NCBI GenBank assembly: GCA_030066595.1
Contig: JASJBI010000029.1
Span: forward strand, 1 to 48,579
Source: Alphaproteobacteria bacterium
Lineage (GTDB): Bacteria > Pseudomonadota > Alphaproteobacteria > JAJFFI01
DNA: 48,579 bases
Direction: 5' to 3'
The position numbers were made by a program, and so were the translations under genes. The notes under the pieces were generated by a model. It did no database searches, was not told the origin of the DNA, and saw only the letters and a list, made by a program, of their open reading frames with translations. This document shows, one piece after another, positions 17,920 to 27,465 of this stretch. Within the stretch, counting starts at the first letter, position 1. Each line of letters starts with the position of its first letter.

Positions 17920-18834
17920 GTGCGCCATTCAACCGCCCTTGCTCTGATCCTTGCCACGCTCGTCCTCGGCGGGGGCTGCACGGTGCGCGGCTACGCCGTG
18001 GACACCATCGGAGAGATGCTCGCGTCCGGCGATTCCGTGTTCACCGCCGACGAGGACATCGAGCTCATCGGCGGTGCGCTTCCGTTCAGCCTCAAGCTGA
18101 CCGAAAGCCTGCTCGCGGAATCGCCGGAGAACCGGGGGCTGCTGCTCACCGCCGCGCGCGGCTACGTGCTCTATTCCTTCGCCTATGTGCAGTTCGAGGC
18201 GGAGCAGACGGCGCCCGTCGATCTGGAACGGGCGCGGCACCTCAGGGGGCGGGCCCGAAGGCTCTATCTGCGCGCCTTCGGTTACGCCATGCGCGGCCTC
18301 GAGACGACGTATCCCGCCATTGGCGAAGAACTCTTACGCGATCCGCCCAAGGCGGTCGCCCGCGTGTCCAGCCAGCCGCCGGAGAACATCGCCTTCCTCT
18401 ACTGGGGGGCCAGCGCGCTGGGTCTGGCGATCTCCGTGTCCAAGGACGAGGCCGCCATGCTGGCCCGGCTGCCCGAGGTCGAGGCGTTGCTTCAGCGGGC
18501 GTTCGACCTGAACGAGGCATATGACGACGGTGCGCTGCACGAGTTCGCCGTGGTCTGGGGCGGCGCGGTGCCGCGTGTGCGCGACCGGGCCGCCATCGAC
18601 CGCCACTATCAGCGGGCCCTTGAGCTCTCGAAAGGACGGCGCGCCAGCCTCTATGTCGCATATGCGGTGGCGGCCGCCCTGCCCGCTCAGGATCGCGACC
18701 AGTTCCGTGAGCTGATGGAGAAGGCGCTGGCGATCGATCTGGACGAGGTGCCCAACGAGCGGCTGCAGACCACCATCGCCCAACGCCGGGCGCGCTGGCT
18801 CATGGCGCGCAGCGACGAGCTGTTTCTGGAGTAA
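17920..18834 (+). CDS. TRAP-associated TatT-type lipoprotein
   Basis: A 304-residue periplasmic lipoprotein; signal LALILATLVLGGGC places the lipidated cysteine at 20. The rest is all-helical with TPR-like repeats (LTAARGYVLYSFAYVQFE; ALELSKGRRASLYVAYAVA). This matches the TatT family (Treponema TP0956), trimeric lipoproteins that bind the TRAP solute-binding protein and are thought to help deliver hydrophobic ligands. The start is GTG. The gene ends 5 bases before the DctP-type gene, so the two are translationally coupled, which supports the TatT-TatP pairing. Confidence 0.85.
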   Translation: MRHSTALALILATLVLGGGCTVRGYAVDTIGEMLASGDSVFTADEDIELIGGALPFSLKLTESLLAESPENRGLLLTAARGYVLYSFAYVQFEAEQTAPVDLERARHLRGRARRLYLRAFGYAMRGLETTYPAIGEELLRDPPKAVARVSSQPPENIAFLYWGASALGLAISVSKDEAAMLARLPEVEALLQRAFDLNEAYDDGALHEFAVVWGGAVPRVRDRAAIDRHYQRALELSKGRRASLYVAYAVAAALPAQDRDQFRELMEKALAIDLDEVPNERLQTTIAQRRARWLMARSDELFLE

Positions 18835-18839
18835 GGGGC

Positions 18840-19877
18840 ATGCGTCTGCGCCGCGTTCTTCTTGTCACATTTCTCGCCCTCTGTTGGGTCGCGCCGTCCC
18901 GGGCCGCGTCCGTGGTCATCAAGCTTGGCACCGTGGCGCCGGAAGGCTCGGTGTGGCACGACGCGCTCCTGCAGGTTCGCCAGGAGTGGAGCAAGATCAC
19001 CAATGGCGAGGTGGAACTGCGCATCTATGCCGGCGGCGTGCTCGGCGGCGAGGGAGAGATGGTGCGCAAATTGCAGCGCCGCAGCCTCGATGCGGTGGCC
19101 ATCACCGGCGCTGGCCTGCCGCGTATCGACCGCAGCGTAGAGGTTCTCAACATCCCCCTGCTGTTCGATTCCTACGGCGAGCTCGAATACGTCCGCGGGC
19201 GCATCGGACCGAGATTGGAGCGGCGCCTGGAGAAGCGCGGCTTCAAGATCCTGAGCTGGGCGGACGCCGGTTGGGTGTATTTCTTCACCAAGTCGCCGGT
19301 GCGGACGCCGGATGATCTGCGCCAGTTGCGGTTGTGGACGTCCTCCGGCGCGCCGGAGGCGGAGAAGCTGTTCAAGGACTTCGGCCTGAACGTGGTACCG
19401 CTGCCGGTTACCGACATGCTCACCGCGCTGCAGACCGGTCTGATCGAGGCCATCGACGTGCCGCCCCTGTTCGCGCTGCTGGACCGGTCCTATCAGCTCG
19501 CCGGCCACATGACGAACCTCGCCTGGGCTCCCCTGAACGCCGCGATCGTCATCAGCACGAAGGCCTGGCGGCGCATTCCCGCACGCTATGGCGCAGCCCT
19601 GCTCAAGGCGATCCGCGGAGTCGCCCGCGACACGCAGACGCGGATCCGCCGCAGCGGCGAGGAGGCCATCGACGAGATGCAGGCGCGCGGTCTGACCGTC
19701 GTCGAGCTGGATCAGGCCACGCGTGAGGAATGGCGACGCGAGGCCCGCGGCGCCTATCCGGCCCTGCGCAAGAGCACCGGGTTTCCGAAGCTGTTCGACG
19801 AAGTCCTGCGCCTGTCCGACGAATACAAGAAGAACAACCCGCACGGCGCAGCGCCCCCTCGGGCCGTAAAGCCCTAG
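18840..19877 (+). CDS. TRAP transporter solute-binding protein, DctP family
   Basis: A 345-residue periplasmic protein with a Sec signal (LLVTFLALCWVAPSRAA, cleavage near 24). The DctP fold is visible: VIKLGTVAPEGSVWHD at the mature N-terminus, LRIYAGGVLGGEGEMVRKLQ, the ligand-region arginine segment, and VPLPVTDMLTALQTGLIEAID with a late KAWRRIP. It captures the solute for the adjacent permease. The solute is unknown; partnership with a TatT lipoprotein favours a hydrophobic carboxylate or similar ligand rather than a C4-dicarboxylate. Confidence 0.92.
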   Translation: MRLRRVLLVTFLALCWVAPSRAASVVIKLGTVAPEGSVWHDALLQVRQEWSKITNGEVELRIYAGGVLGGEGEMVRKLQRRSLDAVAITGAGLPRIDRSVEVLNIPLLFDSYGELEYVRGRIGPRLERRLEKRGFKILSWADAGWVYFFTKSPVRTPDDLRQLRLWTSSGAPEAEKLFKDFGLNVVPLPVTDMLTALQTGLIEAIDVPPLFALLDRSYQLAGHMTNLAWAPLNAAIVISTKAWRRIPARYGAALLKAIRGVARDTQTRIRRSGEEAIDEMQARGLTVVELDQATREEWRREARGAYPALRKSTGFPKLFDEVLRLSDEYKKNNPHGAAPPRAVKP

Positions 19878-19893
19878 CGACGGCACCGCGCCC

Positions 19894-21696
19894 TTGCAGC
19901 CGGCTCCCGTCCTCCATCGCGTCGAAGACGCGCTCGCCGTTGCCGTGCTGATCATGATCACGGTGCTGCCCGTGATCGAAGTGGCCGGGCGCGAGCTCCT
20001 GGGAGTCGGCATCGCGGGATCCGTCTCCATCGTGCAGCACCTGACCATGTGGATCACCTTCATCGGCGCCGCCCTCGCCGCCCGCACCGACCGTCTGCTG
20101 GCGCTCGCCACCGCCGAGTTTCTGCCGCAACCATGGCGTGGCCGGATCGAGCGCGGCACCGCCTGGCTCGCCGTCGCGATCTGCGGCACGCTGACAGCGG
20201 CGAGCGCACAGTTGGTCGGGGTCGATCTCGAGTTCGGCGATCGTATCGGCTGGAACATCCCCGTCTGGGTGGTGTCGCTGGTCATGCCGGCGGCCTTTGG
20301 CGGCATCACCTGGCGGCTGATCGTCTTCGCCGCCGCCGACTGGCGCGGCCGGGCCGTCGTCGCGAGCGGTCTCGTCGTACCGGTCGTGTTCGAGCTGGTT
20401 CCGGCGCTGAGCACGCCCGAGCTGCTGCTGCCGGGAATCGGCGTCATCGTGCTCGGCACCGCGCTGGGGCTGCCGATCTTCGCCGCCATCGGCGGCGCCG
20501 CGGCGTTGTTGTTCTTTCTCGAAGGCACGCCCATCGCGGCGGTCCCGGGCGAGGCCTATCGCATGGCCACCTCGCCCATGCTGCCGGCCATTCCGCTGTT
20601 CACGCTGGCCGGCTATATCCTCGCCGCGGGCGGCTCCAGCCAGCGCCTTCTCTCGCTCTTTACCGCATTGGTGGGCTGGATGCCCGGCGGACTGGCGGCG
20701 GTGGTCACGCTGCTGCTCGCCTTCTTCACGCCGCTGACCGGGGCGTCCGGGATCACCATCCTGGCCATGGGCGGCCTGTTGCTGCCCATGCTGGTCAGGG
20801 CGCGCTATCCGGCACGGCATTCCCTCGGCCTGGTCACGGTCTCGGGGTCGATCGGCGTGCTGCTGCCGCCGAGCCTGCCGGTGATCCTGTACGCCTATTA
20901 TGCGGAGCTCCAGCTCGAGGAGCTGTTCATCGGCGGCTTCGTCCCTGGGCTCTTGCTGATCTTCGCGGTGGCGGCGTGGGGAGCCTGGCGCGGCGCCTAC
21001 CAAGGCGCCGAACGCACGCCGTTCAAGGGACGCGAGATCGGCCGCGCGCTCTGGGGGGCGAAGTGGGAGTTGCTGCTGCCGCTGATCATCATCGGCGGCA
21101 TCTTCGGCGGCGTCGCGACGCTGGTGGAGGCCGCCGCGCTGACCGTGCTCTACGCCTTCATGGTGGAAGCCTTGTTCTATCGGGAGCTCAAGATCGCCAC
21201 CGACCTGCCGCGCATCGGGGTCGAAGCCGCTACCATGGTGGGCGGCTTCATGATCATCCTCGGGGTGGCGCTGGGGCTCACCAACTACCTGCTGATCGCG
21301 CAGGTCCCGATGCATGCGCTCAGCTGGGTCAAGGAGTTCATCGAGTCCCCGATCCTGTTCCTGTTGGCGCTCAACCTGCTGCTGATCATCGTCGGCGCAC
21401 TGATGGATATCTACTCCGCCATCATCGTGATCGTGCCGCTGATCGTGCCCATGGCCAGCGCCTACAACATCGACCCGGTGCATCTCGGCGTCATCTTCAT
21501 GGCCAACATGCAGCTCGGCTATTTGATGCCGCCGATGGGCGAGAACCTGTTCCTCTCCGCCTACCGCTTCAAGCAGAGCCTGCCCGAGATCTACCGCGCG
21601 ACCATCCCCTATGTGGTCATTCTGCTGATCACCGTGCTGTTAATCACCTACGTGCCGGGGCTGACCTTGGGCCTGTTGGACATGGTTGGGCGCTAG
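19894..21696 (+). CDS. TRAP transporter fused small and large permease (DctQM)
   Basis: A 600-residue membrane protein joining both TRAP membrane subunits. Residues 1-155 are the four-helix DctQ part (LAVAVLIMITVLPVIEVAGREL, then WITFIGAALAAR). Residues 170-600 are the DctM part with about 12 helices, including the conserved FFTPLTGASGITILAMGGLLLP and NMQLGYLMPPMGENLF blocks. It uses a Na+ gradient to import the solute bound by the preceding DctP protein. The TTG start at 19894 is uncertain, with no strong ribosome site. It lies 16 bases after the DctP stop. Confidence 0.92.
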   Translation: MQPAPVLHRVEDALAVAVLIMITVLPVIEVAGRELLGVGIAGSVSIVQHLTMWITFIGAALAARTDRLLALATAEFLPQPWRGRIERGTAWLAVAICGTLTAASAQLVGVDLEFGDRIGWNIPVWVVSLVMPAAFGGITWRLIVFAAADWRGRAVVASGLVVPVVFELVPALSTPELLLPGIGVIVLGTALGLPIFAAIGGAAALLFFLEGTPIAAVPGEAYRMATSPMLPAIPLFTLAGYILAAGGSSQRLLSLFTALVGWMPGGLAAVVTLLLAFFTPLTGASGITILAMGGLLLPMLVRARYPARHSLGLVTVSGSIGVLLPPSLPVILYAYYAELQLEELFIGGFVPGLLLIFAVAAWGAWRGAYQGAERTPFKGREIGRALWGAKWELLLPLIIIGGIFGGVATLVEAAALTVLYAFMVEALFYRELKIATDLPRIGVEAATMVGGFMIILGVALGLTNYLLIAQVPMHALSWVKEFIESPILFLLALNLLLIIVGALMDIYSAIIVIVPLIVPMASAYNIDPVHLGVIFMANMQLGYLMPPMGENLFLSAYRFKQSLPEIYRATIPYVVILLITVLLITYVPGLTLGLLDMVGR

Positions 21697-21918
21697 CGCG
21701 CGCGGGCACGTCTCTCGCAAAGGAGCACTTACAACCTCGGGGTCGCGCAGCCCTCGGTCGGGGAAAGGGCTGGAGGGACGCGGCCAAAACAAGCAGAATA
21801 GCGATCAAACGACGGTTGCGATCGCCCGGGAGGCGGGAGGCAGATGTGTATGTCCCGTTCCGGCTGCGGCGGTCGTCTTCGTCAATCCTGCCAACCCCGC
21901 TCCAAGGATGACGTCGCC

Positions 21919-23634
21919 ATGCGCAAATACCTTCACATAAACCTCGATGACCGATCGGTCGAAACCGAAGAGCTGCACGGCGAGGACATCATCCGCGTCG
22001 GACGGCACTATATCGCCAAGACGCTGCTCGAGCGCGGGGTCGCCAATGTGGACCCGCTGTCGCCCGACAATCCGCTGATCTTTTCCGCGGGACCGTTCGC
22101 CGGCACGAACTTCTCCAACGCCAACCGCCTGAGCGTCGGCTGCAAGAGCCCGCTGACGGGCGGCATCAAGGAGGCCAATGCCGGCGGCACCTTTGCCTTC
22201 GCCCTCGGCCAGCTCGAGATGGCCGGCCTCACCCTCTATGGCGCCGCGGACGATTGGGTGGTGATCCGCATTCCCAAGGACGGCGAGATCACCTTCGAGG
22301 ACGCCCAGCCCTATCTCGGCAAGGGCAACATGGAGGCGGCCAAGCTCCTGTTCGAAAAGTACGGCGACAAGCTCAGCATCGGCCTCTGCGGACCCGTCGG
22401 CGAGTATCTCGGGCTCGTGGCGGGCATCTCCTTCACCGACGTGGAGGGTCGTCCCGTGCGCCTCGCCGCGCGCGGCGGGGTCGGCGCGGTCATGGGCAGC
22501 AAGAAGGTCAAGGCCATCGTCGTCGACAAGGACAAGATGCCGACCTTCCACGACCGCAAGAAGGTCATGGGCGCGGTCCGGGAATACGGCAAGCGGTTGA
22601 GCAATGATCCGGCGATCGAGACGTTCAGCCTATACGGCACGGCCATGATGGGCGACTTCACCAACAAGATCGGCGGCCTGCCGACGCGGAACTTCAGCTC
22701 CGGCCAGTTGGTCGAGAGCGCGGAGGGTCCCCTCAAGCTGGGGGGCGACTACATCCGTGAACTCAACCTGAGCCGCGGCGGCGAGCCCACGCATGCCTGC
22801 ATGCCGGGCTGCCTGATCAAATGCAGCAACATCTATGTCGATAAGGACGGCGAGGAAATGGTCTCGCCGCTGGAGTATGAGACGCTCGGCCTGATAGGCA
22901 GCAACTGCGGTCTGGAGGATCCCGACGATGTCGCCCGGTTGAACCATGTCGCCAACGATCTAGGCGTGGACAGCATCGAGACCGGCGCGACGCTGGCGGT
23001 CCTGATGGAGGCCGGCGAAGGCGCATTCGGCGACCCCGACTTCATGGCCAAGGCGCTCGACGACATGCGGCAAGGCAACGAGAGAGGCCGCATCCTCGCC
23101 CAGGGGACGGCCCGCGTCGGCGCGCACTACAAGGTCGCGCGCATCCCGGTCATCAAGAAGCAGGGCATCAGCGCCTATGACCCGCGGGTCATCGAGGTGA
23201 CCGGCATTTCCATGATGGTCACGGCGCAGGGCGCCGACCACACCGCCGGCAACCTGCCGGGCTATCGTTCCGCGGACAAGACGACCGAGGAGCTGGTCGA
23301 GGCCAGCTTGGAGACGCAGACCGCCTGCGCCGCGGCGGACTCCCTGGGGCTCTGCATCTTCGGGCGGTCCGTGACCAACGAAAGCGCCGACCTGATCGTC
23401 AACGCCCTCAACGACGCGCATGGCACGAATCTCGATCCGTCCTTTCTCACGACCCTGGGTCGCGAGGCGCTTCGGTATGAATGGCAGTTCAACAAGGAAG
23501 CCGGCTTCACCGAAGAGGACGACGAGCTGCCGGCATTCTTCTACGAGGAGGCCCTGGCGCCCAGCAACAAGGTCGCGCGGCACCACAGCGCGGAGGTCAA
23601 CCGGCACCTGCACAAGCTGATGGATCAGGGCTGA
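21919..23634 (+). CDS. Aldehyde:ferredoxin oxidoreductase family tungsten/molybdenum enzyme
   Basis: A 571-residue cytosolic metalloenzyme of the AOR family, which oxidises aldehydes to carboxylates or carries out related two-electron reactions with a bis-pterin W/Mo cofactor. The N-domain start (RKYLHINLD) and SAGPFAGT motif are present. [4Fe-4S] ligands are Cys294, Cys298 and Cys302 in CMPGCLIKC, with Cys479 in the pterin motif DSLGLCIF. The other pterin-side aspartate is Asp351 in LGVDSIETG. The C-x3-C-x3-C spacing resembles YdhV-like bacterial members rather than the C-x2-C of Pyrococcus AOR. The start at 21919 has AAGGA upstream. No ferredoxin or cofactor gene is adjacent; the TRAP operon lies 222 bases upstream. 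Confidence 0.92.
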   Translation: MRKYLHINLDDRSVETEELHGEDIIRVGRHYIAKTLLERGVANVDPLSPDNPLIFSAGPFAGTNFSNANRLSVGCKSPLTGGIKEANAGGTFAFALGQLEMAGLTLYGAADDWVVIRIPKDGEITFEDAQPYLGKGNMEAAKLLFEKYGDKLSIGLCGPVGEYLGLVAGISFTDVEGRPVRLAARGGVGAVMGSKKVKAIVVDKDKMPTFHDRKKVMGAVREYGKRLSNDPAIETFSLYGTAMMGDFTNKIGGLPTRNFSSGQLVESAEGPLKLGGDYIRELNLSRGGEPTHACMPGCLIKCSNIYVDKDGEEMVSPLEYETLGLIGSNCGLEDPDDVARLNHVANDLGVDSIETGATLAVLMEAGEGAFGDPDFMAKALDDMRQGNERGRILAQGTARVGAHYKVARIPVIKKQGISAYDPRVIEVTGISMMVTAQGADHTAGNLPGYRSADKTTEELVEASLETQTACAAADSLGLCIFGRSVTNESADLIVNALNDAHGTNLDPSFLTTLGREALRYEWQFNKEAGFTEEDDELPAFFYEEALAPSNKVARHHSAEVNRHLHKLMDQG

Positions 23635-23652
23635 ACCGGATCGGACCGCGTC

Positions 23653-25032
23653 TCACGCAGGCGATACCGGGAGCCGGAGTTCCGCGCGCAGGCCCGGCGC
23701 ATTGTCGGTAAGGACCAGTTCGCCCTCGTGCAGCCGGGCGACCGCGGCCACCAGGGACAGTCCCAGGCCGCTGCCGGGCGTGCTGCGGCTCGTCTCCAAC
23801 CGAAAGAATCGCTCCACCACCCGCGTCCGCGCCTCGGCCGGTATCCCGGAACCCCGGTCGGCGACCGCCAGGACGGCCTGGTCCGCCTGGGAGCGGAGCG
23901 AGACCGCGACCTCCGCGCCGGCGGGCGAGAACTTGATGGCGTTGTCCACAAGGTTTGCCAGCGCCTGGAACAAGAGGTCCCGGTCGCCGCGGACCTCTAC
24001 ATCGTCGGGGGCGTCGCTGGAGAGACGCAGGCCCTTGTCCTCGGCCAGCGGCTCGTAGAGCTCGGCCACGTCGCGCACCAGCGGCGCCAGGGCAACGGGC
24101 TGGAAGTGCCGCCGCGGCGCGCCCGCCTCCGCCTGGGCGATGTTCAAGAGTGCCGTGAAGGTGCGCAGGAGACCGTCCGCGTCTTCGATCGCCGCCCCGA
24201 CGGCCTGGCGGGTGGCCTCGCTGTCGGACGGATCCCGCAGCAGCGGCTCCAACCGGCCGCGCAGCCGGCCCAAGGGGCTGCGCAGGTCATGGGCGATGTT
24301 GTCGGTAACCTGCTTGAGCCCGGCCATCAGGCGCTCGATCTGGTCCAGCATGGCGTTCAGGTTGCCGGCCAGCCGGTCGAACTCGTCGTCCCGGCCGCTC
24401 AACGGCACCCGCCGGCTCAGATCGCCCGCCATGATCTCGCGGCTGGTCCGGTCGATCGACTCGATCCGCCGCAAGAGGGCCCGGGACAAGAGGATCGCGC
24501 CCAGAAGCGAGAGGCCGATGATCGCGGCGATGCCCCACAACAGCGCGCCCCGGATCTCGCCCGCGATCCGGTCGCGCTCGCGGGTGTCGTGGCCGATCAG
24601 CAGGCGGAATCTGCCGCCCAGATCGAACAGCCGGGCGCGCCCGAAGTTGATGCCGGCGCCGTCCGGATCCGGTTGGGCCAGGCGGAAGGTGATCCAGCCG
24701 CCCGCGTCGGGCGCCTCGTCCGGCCAGCGGGACAGATTGCCGGCCAGCGGCCGGTAGGCCCAGTCGGTGATGAGATAGAGCCCGCGGGTCCCGCCGGCCG
24801 CCGCCGCGCGCCGCTCGATGGCGCTGACCAGGCCGACCGGCCCGCGCTGGCTGTACTGCTCGGCCAGCCCGGTGATCTCGGCATCGATGGTGGCGTCGAT
24901 CTGGCGCGAGACAGAGGCGGTGGTCTGCCAGTAGATCACGCCGACGAGCGCCAGCACCGTGGCGCTGAACAGGCACAGATAAAGAAGTGTCGCCCGAAAA
25001 ACCGTCGAGCGGAGAAGATTAGACCGGCGCAC
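23653..25032 (-). CDS. HAMP-domain sensor histidine kinase
   Basis: A 459-residue inner-membrane kinase. TM1 spans 13-35, a periplasmic domain 36-164 and TM2 165-190, followed by HAMP (about 185-240). The dimerisation helix carries the phospho-accepting His248 in NIAHDLRSPL. The ATPase domain has N364 in LVDNAIKF and glycine boxes DRGSGIP (392-398) and GSGLGL (420-425). It overlaps the response regulator gene by 14 bases, so the pair is co-translated. With the Do protease upstream it probably senses envelope or protein-folding stress. Confidence 0.95.
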   Translation of the reverse strand: MRRSNLLRSTVFRATLLYLCLFSATVLALVGVIYWQTTASVSRQIDATIDAEITGLAEQYSQRGPVGLVSAIERRAAAAGGTRGLYLITDWAYRPLAGNLSRWPDEAPDAGGWITFRLAQPDPDGAGINFGRARLFDLGGRFRLLIGHDTRERDRIAGEIRGALLWGIAAIIGLSLLGAILLSRALLRRIESIDRTSREIMAGDLSRRVPLSGRDDEFDRLAGNLNAMLDQIERLMAGLKQVTDNIAHDLRSPLGRLRGRLEPLLRDPSDSEATRQAVGAAIEDADGLLRTFTALLNIAQAEAGAPRRHFQPVALAPLVRDVAELYEPLAEDKGLRLSSDAPDDVEVRGDRDLLFQALANLVDNAIKFSPAGAEVAVSLRSQADQAVLAVADRGSGIPAEARTRVVERFFRLETSRSTPGSGLGLSLVAAVARLHEGELVLTDNAPGLRAELRLPVSPA

Positions 25033-25696
25033 GCAGCGAGTATCCCGCGCCGCGCACGGTGTGCAACAGGGGCGTTTCGAAGTCTCGGTCGATCTTCTGG
25101 CGCAGACGGCTGACGTGGACGTCGATGACGTTGCTCTGGGGATCGAAGTGGTAGTCCCAGACCTGTTCCAACAGCATGGTCCGGGTCACCACCCGCCCGG
25201 CATGGCGCATGAGGTATTCGAGCAGGCGGAACTCGCGCGGCTGCAGGGCGATGGGACGGCCGGCCCGGCTCACCTCGCGGGACAGGAGGTCCATGACCAG
25301 ATCGCCCACCCGCAGCGTGGTCTCCCGGGGCGCGCCACCGCCCCGGCGGGTCAGCGCCTCGATCCGCGCCAGGAGCTCGGAGAAGGCGAACGGCTTGACC
25401 AGGTAGTCGTCACCGCCGCCCTTGAGCCCGGCGACCCGGTCCTGCACCGCACCCATGGCGCTCAGGAACAGCACCGGCGTGTCCTGCCCCGCCTTGCGCA
25501 GGGCCTCGACCAGCGCCACACCGTCCAGGCCCGGCAGCATGCGGTCAACTACGGCCACGTCATAGCCGCCGTCCAGCGCCTGGACCAGGCCCTGTTTGCC
25601 GTCCGCCGCGACATCCACGGTAAAGCCGTGCTCGCCCAGGCCCTTGGCGATGTAGCCGGCGGTCTCGCTGTCGTCTTCGATCACCAGTACGCGCAT
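25019..25696 (-). CDS. OmpR-family response regulator
   Basis: A 225-residue regulator. The receiver domain (1-118) has acidic pocket EDD at 7-9, phospho-acceptor Asp51 in VVDRMLPG and the conserved Lys in LVKPF. The DNA-binding winged helix (130-225) has LQPREFRLLEYLMRHAGRVVTR and VDVHVSRLRQKID, characteristic of OmpR/PhoB. The start at 25696 fits the family; the frame is open far upstream, but that stretch overlaps the protease gene in another frame. The cognate kinase gene overlaps its 3' end. Confidence 0.96.
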   Translation of the reverse strand: MRVLVIEDDSETAGYIAKGLGEHGFTVDVAADGKQGLVQALDGGYDVAVVDRMLPGLDGVALVEALRKAGQDTPVLFLSAMGAVQDRVAGLKGGGDDYLVKPFAFSELLARIEALTRRGGGAPRETTLRVGDLVMDLLSREVSRAGRPIALQPREFRLLEYLMRHAGRVVTRTMLLEQVWDYHFDPQSNVIDVHVSRLRQKIDRDFETPLLHTVRGAGYSLRAPV

Positions 25697-25815
25697 CGTT
25701 CGTGCTCGGCGAAGGCCGCGCCGATCTGCATCGCCGCGGCCTTCCGGATTGCTCGGTCGCCTTATTATTTCGGGCTTTGCCCGCCCCGGTTCAACGCCGG
25801 GGCGGGAGCCCACAG

Positions 25816-27363
25816 TTACGCCCGGGCCACCGGCAGAGCCACGAAGCGGCTCTCGCCGCCGCGCACCACCTCGAGCGCGACCATCGTCCGGCCGGCTTTG
25901 CGCGCCGCCTCGAGCCGGTCGGCCAGCGCGTCCACATCCTCTACGGGGGCAAGCGCCGCTCCGGTGATGACATCGCCGCGGCGCAGCCCCTGACGGGCCG
26001 CCGGGCTGCCCGGCTGGACGCCCGTGACCAGGACGCCATCGACGCCCTTGGGCACCGAATAGCTGCGGCGCAGCTCGGGCGAGAGATCGGCGACGGTCAT
26101 GCCCGCGGGCACCCGCTCGGCTGCCCCCGGGGATGGCGTGCCGGGCGCGGCATCCGCGCGGACCTTTGCATCGGGGCTGCTGCCCACGGTGACGGACAGC
26201 GTGGTCTCGGCGCCGTTGCGCCAGAGTGTGACTGGCACTGTCTTGCCGCTCTCGGTGAGCGCCACCTGGCGGGCCAGATCGGACGGGGACTCGATGGCCT
26301 TTCCGTTCCAGCCGAGGATGATGTCGCCGCTCCGCAGGCCGGCGGCCGCCGCCGGGCTCTTCGGCTCCACGGAGGACAGCAGCGTGCCGCGGGGTTTCGC
26401 CAGCCCGAAGCCTTCGGCAAGATCCTCGGTCACCGGCTGGATGCGCACGCCGAGCCAGCCGCGGGACACGCGGCCGTCGTCGCGCAGGTCGGCCACCACG
26501 GTCTTGGCGATGTTGGACGGCACGGCGAAGCCGATGCCCACACTGCCGCCATTGGGAGAGAAGATGGCGGTGTTGACGCCGATCACCTCGCCCCGGTCGT
26601 TGAAGGTAGGACCGCCGGAATTGCCCCGGTTGATGGGCGCGTCGATCTGCAAGAAGTCGACAATCGTGCCGCCCTGGAGATCGCGGCCCCGGGCCGAGAC
26701 GATGCCCGCCGTGACCGAACCGCCGAGGCCGAACGGATTGCCCACGGCCAGAACCCAGTCGCCGACCCGGACCCGGTCGGAGTCGCCGAACGCCACATGC
26801 GGCAGCGGCTCGGGCGCGTCGATCTTGAGCAGGGCGAGATCGGTCTTGGCGTCCCGGCCGACGAGCCGGGCCGGATAGCGTGTGCCATCGGCCAGCACCA
26901 CCTCGATCTCCTCGGCGTTGGCAATGACGTGGTTGTTGGTGACCACGTGGCCGTCCGGGTCGATGATGAAGCCCGAGCCCAGAGCCCGCGGCTTCTGGCC
27001 CGGTTCGGACGGCGCCCCGGGCGCCCCGAACGGGCCCGGTTGCCCCTCGAAGAAGCGGCGGAAGAACTCGCCGAAGGGAGAGTCCGGCGGGACCGGCATC
27101 GGCCGGTCCAGCCCCGGCGCCCCGTCGTGCGACATAAAGCGCATCGGTGACTTCTGCACGGTGGCGATGTTGACCACGGCGGGTGTCACCTGCTCGGCCA
27201 GATCGGCGAAGCTTGCCGGCGCCGGCCGGGCCACCGCTACCGACGCTGTGATCAAGACGGCCATCGCCGTCAGGACAATGACAAAGACAGCCGGTCGCTG
27301 GGCCGATAGTGGCCTCAACGCGGCCGCGGCGAACGGCTTCCGACGGGACGAAAGACGATCCAT
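25816..27363 (-). CDS. Do/DegP-family periplasmic serine protease
   Basis: A 514-residue trypsin-like protease with an N-terminal membrane or signal segment (VFVIVLTAMAVLITASVAVA, 26-45). The catalytic triad is His145 (VTNNHVIA), Asp175 (KTDLALLK) and Ser249 (RGNSGGP). PDZ1 lies at about 300-400 and PDZ2 at about 420-514. It degrades or refolds damaged envelope proteins. The start at 27363 is set by AGGAGGT. It is followed at 119 bases by the response regulator and kinase, a protease/two-component arrangement that suggests the system controls its own protease. A CtrA-like motif lies about 100 bases upstream. Confidence 0.95.
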   Translation of the reverse strand: MDRLSSRRKPFAAAALRPLSAQRPAVFVIVLTAMAVLITASVAVARPAPASFADLAEQVTPAVVNIATVQKSPMRFMSHDGAPGLDRPMPVPPDSPFGEFFRRFFEGQPGPFGAPGAPSEPGQKPRALGSGFIIDPDGHVVTNNHVIANAEEIEVVLADGTRYPARLVGRDAKTDLALLKIDAPEPLPHVAFGDSDRVRVGDWVLAVGNPFGLGGSVTAGIVSARGRDLQGGTIVDFLQIDAPINRGNSGGPTFNDRGEVIGVNTAIFSPNGGSVGIGFAVPSNIAKTVVADLRDDGRVSRGWLGVRIQPVTEDLAEGFGLAKPRGTLLSSVEPKSPAAAAGLRSGDIILGWNGKAIESPSDLARQVALTESGKTVPVTLWRNGAETTLSVTVGSSPDAKVRADAAPGTPSPGAAERVPAGMTVADLSPELRRSYSVPKGVDGVLVTGVQPGSPAARQGLRRGDVITGAALAPVEDVDALADRLEAARKAGRTMVALEVVRGGESRFVALPVARA

Positions 27364-27465
27364 GGCTCGTACCTCCTGCATGACTTTGGGTGGCGCGGAC
27401 GGTGAAAGCGCCCCCGCGCTGGGCCAAACATGGGAGGCGAACATGACCGGCGCCTGAGCCGTGCA

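Noticed and set aside
19603..21483. A 626-codon minus-strand frame opposite the TRAP permease
   Set aside because: Its composition (very high His/Gln/Asp/Arg) is the complement of a hydrophobic membrane protein; no motif found.
25755..25800. CGGGC-TTT-GCCCG hairpin after the Do protease as a terminator
   Set aside because: The stem is only 5 pairs and no T-run follows in the minus direction, so I cannot call it a terminator.
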